A DNA stretch of 64,000 nt, from the NCBI RefSeq assembly GCF_000478175.1, contig NZ_KI515778.1:133237-197236 (forward strand), given 5' to 3'. Shown in pieces: positions 26,301 through 34,449 of this stretch (its first letter is position 1; each line of letters begins with the position of its first letter). A program made the position numbers and the translations under genes. The notes beneath the pieces are model-generated. The model made no database searches and had not been told where the DNA came from. It saw only the letters and a program-made list of their open reading frames with translations. Source of the stretch: Corynebacterium sp. KPL1814. GTDB lineage: Bacteria; Actinomycetota; Actinomycetes; Mycobacteriales; Mycobacteriaceae.

Positions 26301-26632
26301 AGAACATCGCCGAAGCCAGCGCAGTTAAACCTGCGCCGTTTCGGCGATCCTTCTGTATGCCTTCTGTAAGTAGCCCCGGCTAGCCACTCACCGCGCCGGC
26401 CCTTTCCCTGTTTGCCTCGCGCCGCGTTTCCCGTTCGTGCGCCGGAGCAACCGCGACCGTGTAAGCCACGCGGTATTACGCGCCAGCTCAACGGTCACTT
26501 GCACGCCAAATGACGGGAAGCCCGCCAGCCGCACTGGTGCGCCGGGGTCGTGCGTCGAGTCACTAGCGACTGTAAACCGCTGGCGTAGGCGGTGCGGTAT
26601 TGTGCCCCGCGCCGGCGTGCAGGTGGGGATGG
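26301..26632. other. 332-base intergenic region between HNH gene and metX
   Basis: Apart from the strong hairpin at 26306-26348 I see no gene, tRNA or clear promoter. The region lies between two gene ends (HNH on plus, metX on minus), so no promoter is required. It contains two similar GCGGTATT words (about 26469 and 26591). Confidence 0.5.
26306..26348 (+). terminator. Two-storey hairpin terminator after the HNH gene
   Basis: ATCGCCGAA (26306-26314) pairs with TTCGGCGAT (26340-26348), and inside it GCGCAG pairs with CTGCGC around TTAAAC. It starts 6 bases after the HNH stop and is followed by CCTTCTG. Confidence 0.7.
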
Positions 26633-27739
26633 CTAGATGGCGTAGTCGATGGTGCTGTCCACATCCAGCGGGTGTGGTTGGGACAGGGTGAGGAAGTTGC
26701 GCAGGATGCGGTCCATCTGGCGCGATTCCGTGAGGAATGCATCGTGGCCAACAGGTGAGACTACCTTCGCCATGGCCAGCAGGTTGCCTAGGTTCCGAGA
26801 GAGGTGTTCCTGCTGGTGATAGGGATAAAGGATGTCCGTGTCAACACCCACGACCATGGTCGGTACCTGCGAAGAACCGAGCGCGCGGTTCAGGCCGCCG
26901 CGGCCGCGGCCGATGTCGTGGCGGTTGAGGGCCTCGGTAAGCGTGACATAGGAACCGGCATCGAAGTGATCCGCCAGCTTCGAGCCCTGGTAATCCAGGT
27001 ACGAGTTCACGGCGAAGCGCTGGTCGTGGCGGCGGTAGGGCCCCAGCGGCTCTTCGCCGGTTTGGGCTTGGACGCCAAAGCGCTCATCGATTTCCTGCTC
27101 GCCGCGATACGTCAGGTGCGCGATGCGCCGCGCCGCCGCGAGTCCTTCGCGAGGGCGCTGGGAGGAGGAATAATAGTCGCCGCCGTGCCAGAAGGGATCG
27201 CGCTCAATCGCGGAAATCTGCGCCGACTGGATACCAATCTGCCACGCGGAGGCGCGCGCGGAGACGGCGATAACGCACGCAGCGTCGACCGCCTCCGGGT
27301 ACATCAATGTCCATTCCAAGGCGCGCGCGCCACCCATAGAACCGCCGATAATCGCATGCACGCGCGTTATCCCGAGTTCTTCCAGCGCCTTTTTCTCCGC
27401 AGCCACCAAATCGCGAATGGACAGCGCCGGAAAGCGCGATCCCCAACTGCGGCCATCCGCATGCGGGGAAGAGGGGCCGGTGGAGCCATTGCAGCCACCG
27501 AGTGCGTTCATGGCGATAACGCACCACTTCGTCGTATCGAGCGCCTTGCCTGGGCCAATGAGATCGCACCACCACTCGGCCACATCGGCATTGCCGGTCA
27601 GCGCGTGTTCCACCAGGATGACGTTATTTCCGCCGTGCGGATCGCCGAGGAAATGGCCGAAGCGGTGGTAGGCGATGTGGGCATCGGAAAGCGTGGCGCC
27701 TGCTTCGGTGCGAAAATCGCCGATACTTATACAGCTCAT
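26633..27739 (-). CDS. metX: Homoserine O-acetyltransferase
   Basis: This 368-residue alpha/beta-hydrolase-fold acyltransferase makes O-acetylhomoserine for methionine synthesis. The family block NALGGCNGSTGPSS, nucleophile motif GGSMGGARALEW, catalytic Asp in VGVDTDILYP and His in SPVGHDAFL are present. ATG 27739 overlaps the metY stop (ATGA), so the two are translationally coupled. It feeds MetY directly. Confidence 0.95.
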   Translation of the reverse strand: MSCISIGDFRTEAGATLSDAHIAYHRFGHFLGDPHGGNNVILVEHALTGNADVAEWWCDLIGPGKALDTTKWCVIAMNALGGCNGSTGPSSPHADGRSWGSRFPALSIRDLVAAEKKALEELGITRVHAIIGGSMGGARALEWTLMYPEAVDAACVIAVSARASAWQIGIQSAQISAIERDPFWHGGDYYSSSQRPREGLAAARRIAHLTYRGEQEIDERFGVQAQTGEEPLGPYRRHDQRFAVNSYLDYQGSKLADHFDAGSYVTLTEALNRHDIGRGRGGLNRALGSSQVPTMVVGVDTDILYPYHQQEHLSRNLGNLLAMAKVVSPVGHDAFLTESRQMDRILRNFLTLSQPHPLDVDSTIDYAI

Positions 27740-29052
27740 GCCAGCGCGTTAAATCCCAGTTCGAGGTCAGCAATGATGTCGTTGATATCTTCAATGCCCA
27801 CGGACAAACGGATGGTGGACTGTGCAATGCCCGCCGCGGCCAGGGCGGCATCGTCGGACTGCGAGTGCGTGGTGGTCGCCGGGTGAACCGCCAGCGAGCG
27901 GGTATCGCCGATATTGGCGAGGTTGGAGTGGAGCTTCAGGGCATCAATAAACGCCCAGGCTTCCTCGCGCCCGCCGTCAATATCGAAGGACAGTACGGAG
28001 CCGGTATAGGAGTAACCCAGCTTCTCCTTGACCTTCTTATACGGCGAGGAATCCAGGCCGGCGTAGTTGACCTTTGTTACCTTGGCGTGGCCTTCCAGGT
28101 ACTCGGCCACGGCCTGGGCGTTGGCATTGTGCTTGTCGATGCGCAGCCCTACCGTCTCAATGCCATTAAGCGTCAGCCATGCATTGAACGGGGAAATGGC
28201 GGCGCCGGTATCGCGCAGCAGGCCGGCGCGGGCCTTGAGCGCGAAGGCGGGGGCGCCGAGGTCGGCGTATTTTAGGCCGTGGTAGGCCTCGTCCGGGGTG
28301 ACGAAGTAGGGGAATACTGGCTTGCCGTCGCGCTCGACGGTCCAGTCGAAGGAGCCGCCGTCGATAATCGCGCCGCCCACGGCAGAACCGTTGCCGGTGT
28401 AGAACTTCGTGGTCGAAACCACGACGATGTCCGCGCCCAAGTCGAGCGGGCGGGCCAGCGCCGCGGTGGCGATGGTGTTATCCACGATGAGTGGGACCTG
28501 GTTAGTGTGCGCGACCTCGGCGATGGCTGGGATATCGAGGACATCGGCTACTGGGTTGCCAAAGGTCTCGCCGTAAAAGGCCTTGGTATTGGGCTGCACG
28601 GCGTCCTGCCAGGATTGGGGATCATCCGGGTTTTCCACGAGGGTGACGTCGATGCCAAGCCGCTTGAGTGTGACGGTAAAAAGCGTGGAGGTGCCGCCGT
28701 AGAGGCGCGGGGAGGTAACGATGTGATCGCCTGCCGAGGCGAGGTTGAAAATGGCCGCGGTCTCTGCGGCCTGGCCGGAGGCAAAGGCCACGGCGGCCAC
28801 GCCGCCTTCAAGGGAGGCGAGGCGCTCTTCCAGCGCATCCTGCGTTGGGTTGGTCAGGCGGGTGTAGATGGGGCCTGCATCGGAGAGGTTAAAGCGGTTG
28901 GCCGCGTGCTCGGCGTCATCAAAGACGTACGAGGTGGTTTGGTAAATCGGCACGTTGCGGGAGTTGTGCGCGCCGTCGAGGTTTTGGCCTGCATGGACGG
29001 AGCGGGTTGCGAAGGACCAGTTTGCGTTGGAGTTATCGTATTTCGTCGTCAT
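27736..29052 (-). CDS. metY: O-acetylhomoserine sulfhydrylase
   Basis: This 438-residue PLP enzyme of the Cys/Met metabolism family makes homocysteine from O-acetylhomoserine and sulfide. Substrate and cofactor motifs are IYQTTSYVFDDAEHAA, YTRLTNPTQDALEERLA, FASGQAAETAAI and the PLP-lysine motif VVSTTKFYTGNGSAVGG. ATG 29052 (TTKYDN...) is preferred; it lies 8 bases after TAGTCT on the minus strand. It is first gene of metY-metX and has two copies of a TAGACTAAGCGGTA motif upstream. Confidence 0.96.
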   Translation of the reverse strand: MTTKYDNSNANWSFATRSVHAGQNLDGAHNSRNVPIYQTTSYVFDDAEHAANRFNLSDAGPIYTRLTNPTQDALEERLASLEGGVAAVAFASGQAAETAAIFNLASAGDHIVTSPRLYGGTSTLFTVTLKRLGIDVTLVENPDDPQSWQDAVQPNTKAFYGETFGNPVADVLDIPAIAEVAHTNQVPLIVDNTIATAALARPLDLGADIVVVSTTKFYTGNGSAVGGAIIDGGSFDWTVERDGKPVFPYFVTPDEAYHGLKYADLGAPAFALKARAGLLRDTGAAISPFNAWLTLNGIETVGLRIDKHNANAQAVAEYLEGHAKVTKVNYAGLDSSPYKKVKEKLGYSYTGSVLSFDIDGGREEAWAFIDALKLHSNLANIGDTRSLAVHPATTTHSQSDDAALAAAGIAQSTIRLSVGIEDINDIIADLELGFNALA

Positions 29053-29064
29053 GCTACGCAAGAC

Positions 29065-29146
29065 TAGACTAAGCGGTATGTAACGTACAGCACCCCGCCG
29101 CGAAACCGCAGGGTAGTCAGAGAATAAAAATAGACTAAGCGGTAAA
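29065..29146. promoter_or_regulatory. Two copies of a methionine-type operator upstream of metY
   Basis: TAGACTAAGCGGTA occurs at 29065-29078 and 29131-29144, 66 bases apart. The first overlaps the putative metY -10 region; the second includes the last codons of the adjoining metallo-hydrolase gene. A nearly identical word lies in the metQ promoter. It resembles McbR sites (TAGAC-N6-GTCTA) in the first seven fixed positions only. Confidence 0.45.
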
Positions 29147-29716
29147 TTTCTCGCCCGGGTTTAGCCGCCTATAGCCCTGTACGCCGGCCTTGGTGAGCAT
29201 GGTGTCGAAGGCGGTGCGGCCGGCATCGGAAAGCACGGCGTCATGGATGGGGACCGTGACCGCGGCGCCGACGCGCTGGGCGTAATCGGCGGCCTCAGCG
29301 GCCTTTACCCACGGCCCGGCGATGGGCAGGAGCAGCACGTTTGCCGGGTGTTCGATGTACTGATCGCCCGGGTGGAGTAGGCCGCCCAAGTAGTAGCCCA
29401 CATTGACTGGGCGCGGAATATTTGGGTGAATCGGCGCGTGCTGGCCGCCGAGTACCTCGATGTCGAGGCCGACGACGGTGATGGTCTCGCCCGGTGAGAC
29501 CGCGGTACCGCGCCCTAGTTGTTCGCAGGCTTCGGCAGGTGCCCAGAGTGGGGCATCGGGAAGCCGGTCCGGGTCTAGGTGATCCGCATGCGCGTGTGTA
29601 ATGAGCACCGCATCGGCGTCGGGAATGGTGGGCGTCATGGTGCCGGGATCGATGAGGATACGCCCGCCCGGCGCCGCAACGGCGACGCAGGCGTGGCCAA
29701 GCAAGCTAAATTCCAT
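29135..29716 (-). CDS. Metallo-beta-lactamase-fold hydrolase
   Basis: This 193-residue protein of the UlaG/YtnP-like MBL fold group has an N-terminal strand MEFSLLGHACVAV, then ILIDPGTM, the zinc motif THAHADHLD (about 41-49), GGQHAPIHPNIPRPVNVGYY and HPANVLLLPI...PIHDAVL. Metal-dependent hydrolysis of an unknown ester or lactone is expected. The frame is open to 29947, but homology starts at ATG 29716 and the upstream part overlaps another real gene. Confidence 0.85.
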   Translation of the reverse strand: MEFSLLGHACVAVAAPGGRILIDPGTMTPTIPDADAVLITHAHADHLDPDRLPDAPLWAPAEACEQLGRGTAVSPGETITVVGLDIEVLGGQHAPIHPNIPRPVNVGYYLGGLLHPGDQYIEHPANVLLLPIAGPWVKAAEAADYAQRVGAAVTVPIHDAVLSDAGRTAFDTMLTKAGVQGYRRLNPGEKFTA

Positions 29717-29730
29717 GTTCCCCAGCCTAT

Positions 29731-29943
29731 CTATTGCGGGTCTTTTGTGTCCTTGCGGCGAAATAGGTACCAGATTCCGAGGATCGCGCCGAAGAGCAGG
29801 ATTGCCGAGGCGATAAAGACCATGGCGACCACCATCGTGCGGTGCGGATCGTTTAAGAAAATCATGCAGACGATGGCGGCGAGGAAAATCGCGGCGAATA
29901 ACGTGATGAGCCAATTGCGCTTGGTGTGCTCTGCGAATGTCAT
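29731..29943 (-). CDS. Small two-helix membrane protein
   Basis: This 70-residue protein has helices at about 11-29 and 38-59 and a basic C-terminus RRKDTKD. It lies 14 bases upstream of the metallo-hydrolase gene and is probably co-transcribed with it. I recognise no family. The hydrophobic pattern and the GC third-position bias support coding. Confidence 0.65.
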   Translation of the reverse strand: MTFAEHTKRNWLITLFAAIFLAAIVCMIFLNDPHRTMVVAMVFIASAILLFGAILGIWYLFRRKDTKDPQ

Positions 29944-30164
29944 GCATTAATTGTTACGGAAAAACCGGGGGTAAACAAGCCAGGTGGGGATTTTGGGGGC
30001 GGAACCCGGCTATATGGTGCGCCGACTTTCCCAATATTGCCCGTGTGCGGGCTGGCCGATGCGGGCGAATGGGGGTAAGGGCGTTTCGTTCGACTATTTA
30101 ACACCGCTTTATCCGTTCATAATGATGTATGTCGAACTCTCTACAACTGTGAAAAGGACACTTT

Positions 30165-32729
30165 ATGGCCACCACCACGACTGGGGTTGAGGACCGGAAG
30201 AAACCGGTCCTCAAGGTGAGCAACGTGTGGGTGCAGGGCATCGCCCTCGTCATGATCTTTGGCTTTTTGGTCATGGGATTTTTGGCGTACCGCACCTATG
30301 ACGCATCCATGCCGTTGCCGGAAAAGATTGTCTCCGAATCCACGGGCGAAACGGTCTTAACCAAGGAAGAGATCACTAACGGCCAGGCGTTGTACCAGGC
30401 CCGCGGCCTGCAGCAATACGGCTCCGTGCTGGGCCACGGCGCCTACCTAGGACCGGACTATACGGCGGAGTACCTGCGCCACGCCCTCGATCATGCCCGC
30501 GAGGAAAACGACGCGAACGGTATGCCCGATTTCGTCGATTCTTCCGCCACTCCCGAAGAGGCCGTGGTAGAAGAATTCCGCACCAACCGCTATGACGAAG
30601 AAACGGGCGTGCTGGAGTGGACCGATAACCAGATTTCGGCATTCGAGGCCAATAAGGATTACTACGCCCAGTACTTTGGCCCGGATTCCCACAACAGTGG
30701 GTTGCCGTCGGACTTTATTACCGATGAGCAAGACATCAATAACCTTGTTGGCTTCTTCGGTTGGACCGCGTGGGCTTCGGCGGCAGAGCGCCCAGGCCAC
30801 GACTATTCCTATACCAATAACTGGCCGGCAGAATCGCGCGTGGACAACGGTCCGACCGCGGACCTCGTGGTGTGGTCGGTGCTCTCGCTCATCGCGCTCA
30901 TCGGCGGTACCGGCCTGATCTTTGCGATTTACGGCCGGTGGTCCAAGTCCATTGGTTGGCATGCGGAAGAAGCGCCGAACCTGGACTTTAAGCAGCCGGG
31001 CGAGGTTGGGCTGACCAAGTCGCAGAAGGTAGTGGCCTGGTTCGTCCTGGTCATTGCGTTGCTGTTCTTAATCCAGGCTCTGCTGGGTGCGGCCAGCCAG
31101 CACTACCGCACGGAGCTGACCGGATTCTTTGGCATACCGCTGCAAGAAATCCTCCCCTATAACGTCTCGCGCACCTGGCACGTGCAGCTTTCCCTCCTGT
31201 GGACCGCCGGCGGGCTCTTGGCAGCCGGCATCTTCCTGGCTTCGTTCGTGGGTAAGAAGGAACCGAAGAAGCAGCATTGGCTCGTATGGTTCCTGCTTGG
31301 CGCCATCGCGGTCGTGGTCTTTGGCTCCATGGCCTTTGAATGGCTGTCTACCATGGGCTACATCGAAGAGGGCACGCTATTTTCCCAGCAATGGGAATAC
31401 CTGGACCTGCCGCGCTTCTTCCAGTTGTTGCTGACCATCGGCATGTTCGTGTGGATCGGCATCATCTACCGCCAGCTGCGCGGCCGCCTGAAAAATGAGC
31501 ACAAGTCCAATATGCCGTGGCTCTTCTTCTACGCCGGCCTTGCCATCCCAGCGTTCTACGCGGTGGGCAACCTGGCGGGATCGGAAACCCACATCTCCGT
31601 CGCTGAGTTCTGGCGCTTCTGGGTGGTCCACCTGTGGGTCGAGGACTTCCTCGAGCTATTTACCACCGTCATGGTGGCCTACGTCTTCGTCCTGCTCGGC
31701 GTGGTCCGCGAAAAGATCGCCCTGGGCATCATCTTCTTGGACGTCATCCTCTATTCCACCGGTGGCGTGCTGGGCACGATGCACCACCTGTACTTCTCGG
31801 GCACCCCGGTCGAACACATGGCCTTGGGCGCATTCTTCTCGGCCGCCGAGGTCGTGCCGCTGACCCTGTTGACCGTTGAAGCATGGACCTTCATGCAGCT
31901 GGGGTCCCGCCAGCGTGCTTCGGGCGAGCGCCCCTTCCCGCACCGCTGGGCAGTGATGTTCCTGGTTTCCGTCGGTTTCTGGAACTTCTTAGGCGCGGGC
32001 ATCTTCGGCTTCCTCGTCAACCTGCCTATCGTTTCCTACTATGAAATCGGCACGGCGCTTACCGCAAACCACGCCCACGGCGCGATGATGGGCGTCTACG
32101 GCTTCTTGGCCGTGGGCCTGTCGGTCTTTGCACTGCGCTACCTCATCCCTAAGGACAAGTGGTCCGATAAGGCCATGGGCTGGGCTTTCTGGCTGCAAAA
32201 CCTGGGGTTGTTATGGATGGTGGTCATTTCGCTCCTGCCGCTGGGCATCATGCAGCTCTACGAATCCGTCGGATCGGGCTACGTGGAAGCGCGGTCGCTG
32301 GGGTATATCACCCAGCCTGGCAACTTCATCATGGAATGGCTGCGCCTGCCTGGCGATGTCATGTTCCTCCTCGGCGTCCTGCCCTTCCTCTGGATGGCGC
32401 TGCGCGGAGTGCTCTACAAAAAGGACATCCCAACGGTGGAGGAGCACCCAACCAACCCGCTGTTTAGCATCATCACCCCAGATGAGGACGATCATGCGGG
32501 CGAGGTCCCCGTGGGTTCCTCGGTGGGACTGGTCTCGGGCGGCAAGGGGCGCGTCGACAAGCGAAGCTCCACGGGCCGGCGCTACGGGTACATCGACGAG
32601 CGCGGTGCCTTCGTGGAGGAGGAAGATCCCGATGCCGAGCGCGGCGATTCCGCGACCGCGCCGCGCCAGGAATTTGAATCGCGCACGAAGTGGGGCGGTA
32701 CCTACCGCTCGGATAAGAAGGACGACTAA
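30165..32729 (+). CDS. norB: Quinol-dependent nitric oxide reductase (qNor)
   Basis: At 854 residues this is a heme-copper-family enzyme that reduces NO to N2O with electrons from quinol. The N-terminal hydrophilic cytochrome-c-like domain without CXXCH (about 45-235), typical of qNor, is followed by about 12-13 membrane helices. Metal-site motifs include HLWVEDFLELF (about 486), TMHHLYFSG (about 541) and TANHAHGAMMGVYGF (about 632). ATG 30165 has AAAGGAC. Beyond the last helix (about 750) is a hydrophilic tail of roughly 100 residues, not usual for the family. It is first of three genes, with stop TAATG overlap into the next. NO detoxification is its likely role. Confidence 0.93.
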   Translation: MATTTTGVEDRKKPVLKVSNVWVQGIALVMIFGFLVMGFLAYRTYDASMPLPEKIVSESTGETVLTKEEITNGQALYQARGLQQYGSVLGHGAYLGPDYTAEYLRHALDHAREENDANGMPDFVDSSATPEEAVVEEFRTNRYDEETGVLEWTDNQISAFEANKDYYAQYFGPDSHNSGLPSDFITDEQDINNLVGFFGWTAWASAAERPGHDYSYTNNWPAESRVDNGPTADLVVWSVLSLIALIGGTGLIFAIYGRWSKSIGWHAEEAPNLDFKQPGEVGLTKSQKVVAWFVLVIALLFLIQALLGAASQHYRTELTGFFGIPLQEILPYNVSRTWHVQLSLLWTAGGLLAAGIFLASFVGKKEPKKQHWLVWFLLGAIAVVVFGSMAFEWLSTMGYIEEGTLFSQQWEYLDLPRFFQLLLTIGMFVWIGIIYRQLRGRLKNEHKSNMPWLFFYAGLAIPAFYAVGNLAGSETHISVAEFWRFWVVHLWVEDFLELFTTVMVAYVFVLLGVVREKIALGIIFLDVILYSTGGVLGTMHHLYFSGTPVEHMALGAFFSAAEVVPLTLLTVEAWTFMQLGSRQRASGERPFPHRWAVMFLVSVGFWNFLGAGIFGFLVNLPIVSYYEIGTALTANHAHGAMMGVYGFLAVGLSVFALRYLIPKDKWSDKAMGWAFWLQNLGLLWMVVISLLPLGIMQLYESVGSGYVEARSLGYITQPGNFIMEWLRLPGDVMFLLGVLPFLWMALRGVLYKKDIPTVEEHPTNPLFSIITPDEDDHAGEVPVGSSVGLVSGGKGRVDKRSSTGRRYGYIDERGAFVEEEDPDAERGDSATAPRQEFESRTKWGGTYRSDKKDD

Positions 32730-33373
32730 TGCCGGGTGCATTTACCGTACTATCCGCGTGCTACGGGCTCTTCTTGCTCGTAGTGGCCTGGGTATTCGAC
32801 CTGCTGGCGCAACAAACCGCCAACCGCACCATGTCCAACCAATCCGGCACGTTCCGGTACATGGAAGACCACGATGCTTGGCGATGCCCCGAAGATCACT
32901 GGCTCTGGCCCTCCAGCTTCGACCCGGAAAACCGCGTCATGCGCTACCGCGCGAACCCGACCGTGTGCAATACCTGCCCAGTCAAGCAGCAGTGCACGGT
33001 CTCGCACCACGGCCGGGAGGTCACACGCCAATTGGACCCGTGGCCGCACTCGGATTCGGGGCGCTTCCACCGTGGCATCGCGCTGGCGGTGGCGGCAATG
33101 GGCTACCTGCTGCCTCTGGCCTCGCTGATTAGCTACCATTCGCCCTCTGAAGTGGCGTTGACCCTGGCTACGGTGCTCATCATCACCGGTTTCGGCGTGT
33201 ACCCGCTGGCCCGCGACCTGTGGAATACGCCTTCGAATGCGCCGCAGCTGGTGGTGCCGGAGATGGATAACCGCGAGGCGGAATTGGCCGCACAGGTCGA
33301 TCGCTATGGTTCGAAGTACGGAAAATCCACGCGCTACCGCTCGGTGCGTCAAGAACTGGAAGGGGAAATCTAA
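32729..33373 (+). CDS. qNor-linked membrane protein with WhiB-like four-cysteine cluster
   Basis: The 214-residue product has one N-terminal helix (about 5-24), a cysteine-rich domain (about 45-105), two central helices (about 113-130 and 137-157) and a charged tail. The Cys domain reads WRCPEDHWLWP, then YRANPTVCNTCPVKQQC: C-X26-C-X2-C-X5-C. WhiB proteins use C-Xn-C-X2-C-X5-C for a [4Fe-4S] cluster; WhcB in this window has C-X29-C-X2-C-X5-C with CNSCPV. The YRAN...C..CP...CT pattern also resembles the Cys end of some DDE transposases, which could mislead annotation. It overlaps the qNor stop (TAATG), so the two are coupled. Function is unknown; an NO-sensing or electron-transfer Fe-S or zinc protein is my inference. 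Confidence 0.8.
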   Translation: MPGAFTVLSACYGLFLLVVAWVFDLLAQQTANRTMSNQSGTFRYMEDHDAWRCPEDHWLWPSSFDPENRVMRYRANPTVCNTCPVKQQCTVSHHGREVTRQLDPWPHSDSGRFHRGIALAVAAMGYLLPLASLISYHSPSEVALTLATVLIITGFGVYPLARDLWNTPSNAPQLVVPEMDNREAELAAQVDRYGSKYGKSTRYRSVRQELEGEI

Positions 33374-34210
33374 GTGTCCGCTCCCGTATTCTGGCCGATC
33401 GTCATCGGCATCATCCTCGCTCTCATCGGAGTGTTTTTGTCCTACTCGCTCAAGGTGATTAAGCAGTATGAGCGGGGCGTGACCTTCCGCTTTGGCCACC
33501 TGCGGCCGATGCTGGAGCCGGGGCTGCATTTCTTGCTGCCGGGCATCGATAAGCTGGAGCGCGTGGATTTGCGCGTGGTGACGCTGACGATTCCGCCGCA
33601 GGAAATCATCACTAAGGACAATGTGTCCGTGCGCGTGAATGCGGTGGTCATGTTCGAGGTCACCGATTCGAGCAAGGCGGTCCTCGAGGTGGAAAATTAC
33701 GCCGTGGCCACCTCGCAGATTGCGCAGACCACCCTGCGTTCGCTCTTGGGGCGGGCGAGCCTCGATGATTTGCTGGCCCACCGCGAGGAGCTCAACGAGG
33801 ATCTGGCGGCGATCATCAACGGCCAAACCGAACGGTGGGGCGTGCTCACCCGCATCGTGGAAATCAAGGACGTGGAAATCCCAGAGATGATGCAGCGCGC
33901 CCTGGCGCGCGAGGCGGAGGCGGAGCGCGAGCGCCGCGCCAAGGTCATTTCGGCCCACGGTGAGCTGCAGTCCTCCCGCGAGCTGCGCGAGGCCGCAGAG
34001 GAGCTGGGCAAGGCCCCGGCGGCGCTGCAGCTGCGCTACCTACAAACGGTGCTGGAGCTCGGCGCGGACCAAAACTCCACCATCGTCTTCCCGCTGCCCA
34101 TAGACATCATGGGTGGCTTCATGGAAAACCTGGGCACCTTTAATAAGGGATTTAAGGAATTCAGCGAGAACTTCTCGCACGCGGTGAATACGGAAAAGCC
34201 TGCGGACTAG
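33374..34210 (+). CDS. Slipin, SPFH/band 7 membrane protein
   Basis: This 278-residue stomatin-like protein has one N-terminal helix (about 6-27), the SPFH core (YERGVTFRFGHLRPMLEPGLHFLLP, then VRVNAVVMFEVTD) and a long C-terminal helix (ALAREAEAERERRAKVISAHGELQ) for oligomerisation. Slipins organise membrane microdomains. GTG 33374 begins right at the stop of the previous gene, so it is the third gene of the qNor operon. A T-rich terminator follows at 34224-34253. Confidence 0.9.
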   Translation: MSAPVFWPIVIGIILALIGVFLSYSLKVIKQYERGVTFRFGHLRPMLEPGLHFLLPGIDKLERVDLRVVTLTIPPQEIITKDNVSVRVNAVVMFEVTDSSKAVLEVENYAVATSQIAQTTLRSLLGRASLDDLLAHREELNEDLAAIINGQTERWGVLTRIVEIKDVEIPEMMQRALAREAEAERERRAKVISAHGELQSSRELREAAEELGKAPAALQLRYLQTVLELGADQNSTIVFPLPIDIMGGFMENLGTFNKGFKEFSENFSHAVNTEKPAD

Positions 34211-34214
34211 GCTC

Positions 34215-34412
34215 TTAAGAATGCGGCCCCTGCCCAGTGGAGGGGCCGTTTTTCTGTGCCTCCAGAAGGTACGCGATGTCCTGCGAATTTTGCTTAATAT
34301 CGTTGGAATTGCGCGCAACCTGCACGATTAAATAAATGACACCGGCTATAAGTCCGATGTAGATAGCTAGCGGGATGAGTATGAGCAGAAGTTCGAGCGG
34401 GCCAAGCGCCAT
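34215..34412 (-). CDS. Small single-pass membrane protein
   Basis: The 65-residue product is a hydrophobic N-terminal half (about 6-33) followed by a short polar helix NSNDIKQNSQDIAYLLEAQ. The last codons overlap the qNor operon terminator on the other strand. It has no recognised family; coding is supported by composition and a clean start ATG 34412. Confidence 0.6.
   Translation of the reverse strand: MALGPLELLLILIPLAIYIGLIAGVIYLIVQVARNSNDIKQNSQDIAYLLEAQKNGPSTGQGPHS
34224..34253 (+). terminator. Intrinsic terminator of the qNor operon
   Basis: CGGCCCCT (34224-34231) pairs with AGGGGCCG (34241-34248), then TTTTT. It lies 14 bases after the slipin stop. Confidence 0.9.
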
Positions 34413-34449
34413 TCCTACGTCTTTCTGTGCGAGGGCATTTAAATTCAGG

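Noticed and set aside
26804..27886. 360-codon open frame antisense to metX and the end of metY
   Set aside because: Shadow; both metX and metY are complete and coupled on the other strand.
29065..29144. SAM riboswitch at metY or metQ
   Set aside because: Leaders are too short (about 8 and 40 bases) and lack the conserved core; a protein operator explains the repeats better.
32729..33373. Transposase gene or fragment next to qNor
   Set aside because: Only the short Cys pattern resembles a DDE transposase end; the rest is a membrane protein with a coupled start in an operon, and no inverted repeats flank it.
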